7,444 bases of DNA from Ruthenibacterium sp. (GTDB lineage: Bacteria > Bacillota > Clostridia > Oscillospirales > Ruminococcaceae): positions 1 through 7,444 of the forward strand of contig JAHHSL010000054.1 in assembly GCA_020025235.1 (NCBI GenBank). The letters run 5' to 3'. The notes below the pieces were generated by a model. That model was not told the DNA's origin and did not search any database. It saw nothing but the letters and a program-made list of their open reading frames with translations. Position 1 is the first letter of the stretch, and every line of letters begins with the position of its first letter. Of the stretch, positions 5,639-7,444 are shown in pieces. The translations under genes and the position numbers were made by a program.

Positions 5639-5992
5639 CTACGGGCACAGCATCGTGCGCACCGTCTGTGCCAGGGTTTCCTCCTGTGCAAAGGCAACAC
5701 CGCGCCAGCCCGCGTCCGGCGGCGTCAGCGGCGCCCGTTTGCCGCACAGCACAACGATCGGCACATCCGGGAACCGGATTCTGGTATCCAGAACGCCCTC
5801 CCAGACGTCCGCGCCCTCCTGCGCCTTCAGCACGACAACGCGCGCCGCGGCGTCTTTTCTGCGGTTCACCGCGCACAATACAAGGTCTGCGGCACAGTAT
5901 GCGCCAAACACCGCAAACATCAGCACAAAAATCAACAGCACTCCGTCCAGCATTGCAGCATGCACCTCCGCTTTTCGATCGTTCTGCTTCAT
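5639..5992 (-). CDS. Small single-helix membrane protein of unknown function
   Basis: I do not recognise this 117-residue product. It has one strong hydrophobic segment near the N-terminus (about residues 15-40, LDGVLLIFVLMFAVFGAYCAA...), then NRRK as a positive flank and a soluble domain of about 75 residues with alternating beta-like strands (RVVVLKA, VPIVVLCGK) and alpha-like stretches. The charge pattern suggests the C-terminal domain faces the cytoplasm. The start is uncertain. ATG at 5990-5992 has no good ribosome binding site, whereas the in-frame ATG at 5951-5953 (residue 14) follows GGAGG (5965-5969) by 11 bases and would give 104 residues beginning MLDGVLLIF. It sits between pfkA (84 bases upstream) and recD2 (33 bases downstream) on the same strand, so it is probably co-transcribed with recD2 and comF. 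Codon use resembles its neighbours, supporting a real gene. Confidence 0.72.
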   Translation of the reverse strand: MKQNDRKAEVHAAMLDGVLLIFVLMFAVFGAYCAADLVLCAVNRRKDAAARVVVLKAQEGADVWEGVLDTRIRFPDVPIVVLCGKRAPLTPPDAGWRGVAFAQEETLAQTVRTMLCP

Positions 5993-6020
5993 GCTATGAA
6001 AGCCGAATGGTTCCTGTGCA

Positions 6021-6061
6021 TACTCAAAAGTGCCGTGCCGCAGAAATGCAGCACGGCTTTT
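6021..6061 (-). terminator. Probable terminator or attenuator behind pfkA
   Basis: A 10-bp stem with one G-T pair, GCCGTGCTGC / GCGGCACGGC on the minus strand (6048-6057 with 6032-6041), closes a 6-base loop. It lies 20 bases after the pfkA stop. The T-tract on the minus strand is short (ACTTTTG), so termination is probably partial; T4 also follows on the plus strand. Confidence 0.5.
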
Positions 6062-6076
6062 CCGGTTTGCTCCGTT

Positions 6077-7153
6077 TTATCCAAGGCAGATTCCCATGCG
6101 GCGCGCTACGGTGAGCATATCGCAGGTTTCCGGGACAAACTTTGTTTTTCCCGCAATATCCTTGAGCGGGTTTGCCGTCACGATATTATTCTTCATAGCG
6201 ACGGCAACACCGTAATGCTCCGCTTCCACCAGCTTTGCCGCATAGGTGCCGAATTCCGTGGCAAGCACGCGGTCATACGCAGAAGGGCTGCCGCCGCGCT
6301 GCATGTGCCCCGGCACGCAAAAGCGCGTTTCGATGCCGGTGGCTTCTTCCACCTGACGCGCAATGCGTTCCGTTGCCGTGCGTTCCCCTGCGGCGGCGCG
6401 CTTTGCCGCACGCTCTTTTTTCTTCATCGCCGCTTCCGATACATCGTATGCGCCCTCCGCAACCGCAAGGATCGAGAAGTTCTTGCCTTCCTCCGTGCGC
6501 TTTTGGATCGCCTGACATACATTATCTATATTATAGGGCAGTTCCGGGATCAGGATGATATCCGCGCCGCCTGCAATGCCGGAATACAGCGTCAGCCAGC
6601 CCGCCTTGTTGCCCATGATCTCGATGACCATGCAGCGGCGGTGGCTGGATGCAGTGGTATGGATGCGGTCGATCACTTCTGTGGCAATATCCACCGCCGT
6701 GTGGAAGCCAAACGTGACATCCGTGCCGTAGATATCGTTATCGATCGTTTTCGGCAGGCCGATGATGTTCAGCCCCTCTTCACTGAGCAGGTTCGCCGTT
6801 TTGTGCGTACCGTTGCCGCCAAGGCAGAGCAGACAGTCCAGCTTTGCATCTTTATAGGTCTTTTTCATGGCCGCGACCTTATCGACCTTGTCTTCTTCCA
6901 CCACACGCATCATTTTAAACGGGGTGCGTTTCGTGCCGAGGATCGTGCCCCCGACCGTTAAAATACCGGAAAATTCATATTGCTGCATCTCGCGCCATTC
7001 GCCTTTGATCAGCCCATCGTAGCCGTTGAGGATGCCGACGATCTCCACATCGCCGCCCATGCGCTGATACAGCGCCTTTGCCGCACCGCGGATCGTTGCA
7101 TTCAGCCCCGGACAATCGCCGCCTGCTGTCAGGATACCTACACGTTTTTTCAT
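6077..7153 (-). CDS. pfkA: 6-phosphofructokinase
   Basis: The 358-residue product phosphorylates fructose 6-phosphate to fructose 1,6-bisphosphate, the committing step of glycolysis, in the cytoplasm. The N-terminus has GILTAGGDCPGLNATIRG (6-23), the phosphate-loop region. The donor site is GGNGT (112-116), the catalytic stretch PKTIDND (134-140) has D138 as the expected base, and MGNKAGWLT (180-188) and PGHMQRGGSPSAYDR (281-295) bind sugar phosphate. In known PFKs, Gly at the last position of GGxG favours ATP, while Lys before TIDND (K135) is usual in pyrophosphate-type and long-clade enzymes. This protein combines both and has Asn in place of the usual GGDG Asp, so ATP is likely but the donor is not certain. 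The ATG at 7151-7153 follows AGGAAGAAGG (7161-7170) by 7 bases. A consensus promoter lies upstream. The gene heads the minus-strand row. Confidence 0.97.
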   Translation of the reverse strand: MKKRVGILTAGGDCPGLNATIRGAAKALYQRMGGDVEIVGILNGYDGLIKGEWREMQQYEFSGILTVGGTILGTKRTPFKMMRVVEEDKVDKVAAMKKTYKDAKLDCLLCLGGNGTHKTANLLSEEGLNIIGLPKTIDNDIYGTDVTFGFHTAVDIATEVIDRIHTTASSHRRCMVIEIMGNKAGWLTLYSGIAGGADIILIPELPYNIDNVCQAIQKRTEEGKNFSILAVAEGAYDVSEAAMKKKERAAKRAAAGERTATERIARQVEEATGIETRFCVPGHMQRGGSPSAYDRVLATEFGTYAAKLVEAEHYGVAVAMKNNIVTANPLKDIAGKTKFVPETCDMLTVARRMGICLG

Positions 7154-7227
7154 TGCTGAACCTTCTTCCTGTATTTTATTGATGCCGCTGCCGCCGAAGC
7201 CGGATAGGGCATCTTTACTTTAAAATC

Positions 7228-7256
7228 AGTATAAAATGTTCCGCCGGGATTGTCAA
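7228..7256 (-). promoter_or_regulatory. Sigma-A promoter of pfkA
   Basis: On the minus strand a perfect TTGACA (7251-7256) and TATACT (7228-7233, five of six) stand exactly 17 bases apart. Transcription should start near 7221, giving a leader of about 68 bases with the ribosome binding site at 7161-7170. I see no riboswitch-like fold in the leader. Confidence 0.9.
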
Positions 7257-7444
7257 ACCGTACCCTTGCGTTTTTCTGTTCCGCCTCTTTTTTTCTGCAT
7301 TCTGCACAGGCGGCGGCGCTGAAAACGCACATCTGCCGTGCACAACGAAATCTGCACAGGCAAAAGATTTTCTTTGTGCCCCTGCTTCATTGTCCGCCCG
7401 AAAGCACCGCGTTATGCAGATCGGGCTTTTGCGCGTGCCTGTGC
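7257..7444. other. Upstream region of pfkA with an 11-base direct repeat; no supported gene
   Basis: No credible coding region is visible here. TCTGCACAGGC occurs twice in direct orientation (7301-7311 and 7351-7361), its starts 50 bases apart, and the related inverted motif CCTGTGC closes the window (7438-7444). The copies lie upstream of the pfkA -35 box, where an activator could bind, though chance cannot be excluded. An imperfect stem-loop of about 9 bp with one bulge at 7360-7381 may mark the end of an upstream minus-strand gene lying outside the window; no reading frame entering from the edge is long enough to identify. Confidence 0.35.

Noticed and set aside
3122..6961. Very long plus-strand ORFs of 429 and 848 residues
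   Set aside because: They are antisense to comF, recD2, the small gene and pfkA, and even cross their intergenic gaps. GC-biased third positions of the true genes remove stops on the opposite strand; the products are His/Arg/Gln-rich with no domains, whereas the minus strand shows complete catalytic motifs.
7150..7332. 60-residue minus-strand ORF overlapping the pfkA start by four bases
   Set aside because: It spans the pfkA promoter and would begin upstream of the expected transcription start, so it would not be on the pfkA transcript.

Overview
The window most likely comes from the chromosome of a low-to-moderate GC Gram-positive bacterium of the class Clostridia, with the Oscillospirales/Ruminococcaceae type the best guess. 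This is inference from four things: textbook sigma-A promoters (TTGACA-17-TATACT before pfkA, TTGACG-17-TATAAT before a tRNA gene), strong purine-rich ribosome binding sites, a RecD2/ComF pair, and a phosphofructokinase of the GGNG / PKTIDND type that I associate with clostridia. No taxonomic search was possible.

Layout from left to right. Positions 2-931 (+) are the 3' end of a gene for a large surface protein: 36 uninterrupted EPxP tetrapeptides, a Ser/Pro/Ala-rich linker, and a C-terminal membrane anchor without LPXTG. Positions 932-1290 contain no credible protein gene but hold five stem-loops, the last being the terminator of a tRNA-Ser(CGA) gene on the minus strand (1291-1378). That tRNA has its own strong promoter, with a nested inverted repeat over the leader and promoter spacer. 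Positions 1379-1687 hold only a doubtful 30-codon ORF. An AT-rich gene for a six-helix DUF998-like membrane protein (1688-2317, -) follows. It looks compositionally foreign beside its GC-rich neighbours. Positions 2318-2669 are non-coding and contain a GC-rich, hairpin-rich segment that may be an interspersed repeat.

The right half (2670-7153) is a minus-strand gene row in transcription order: pfkA (6-phosphofructokinase), a small one-helix protein of unknown function, recD2 (5'-3' DNA helicase) and comF (phosphoribosyltransferase-like competence protein). pfkA has its own promoter and a probable partial terminator behind it. The next three genes are separated by only 33 and 41 bases and are probably co-transcribed. 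They join a housekeeping glycolytic gene to a DNA-processing pair (RecD2 in repair, ComF in DNA uptake/recombination).

I found no clear new defence or biosynthetic system. The parts most worth a second look are the stem-loop cluster at 1031-1289, the nested dyad at the tRNA-Ser promoter, the hairpin-rich element at about 2390-2590, the EPxP stalk, and the orphan membrane protein between pfkA and recD2.
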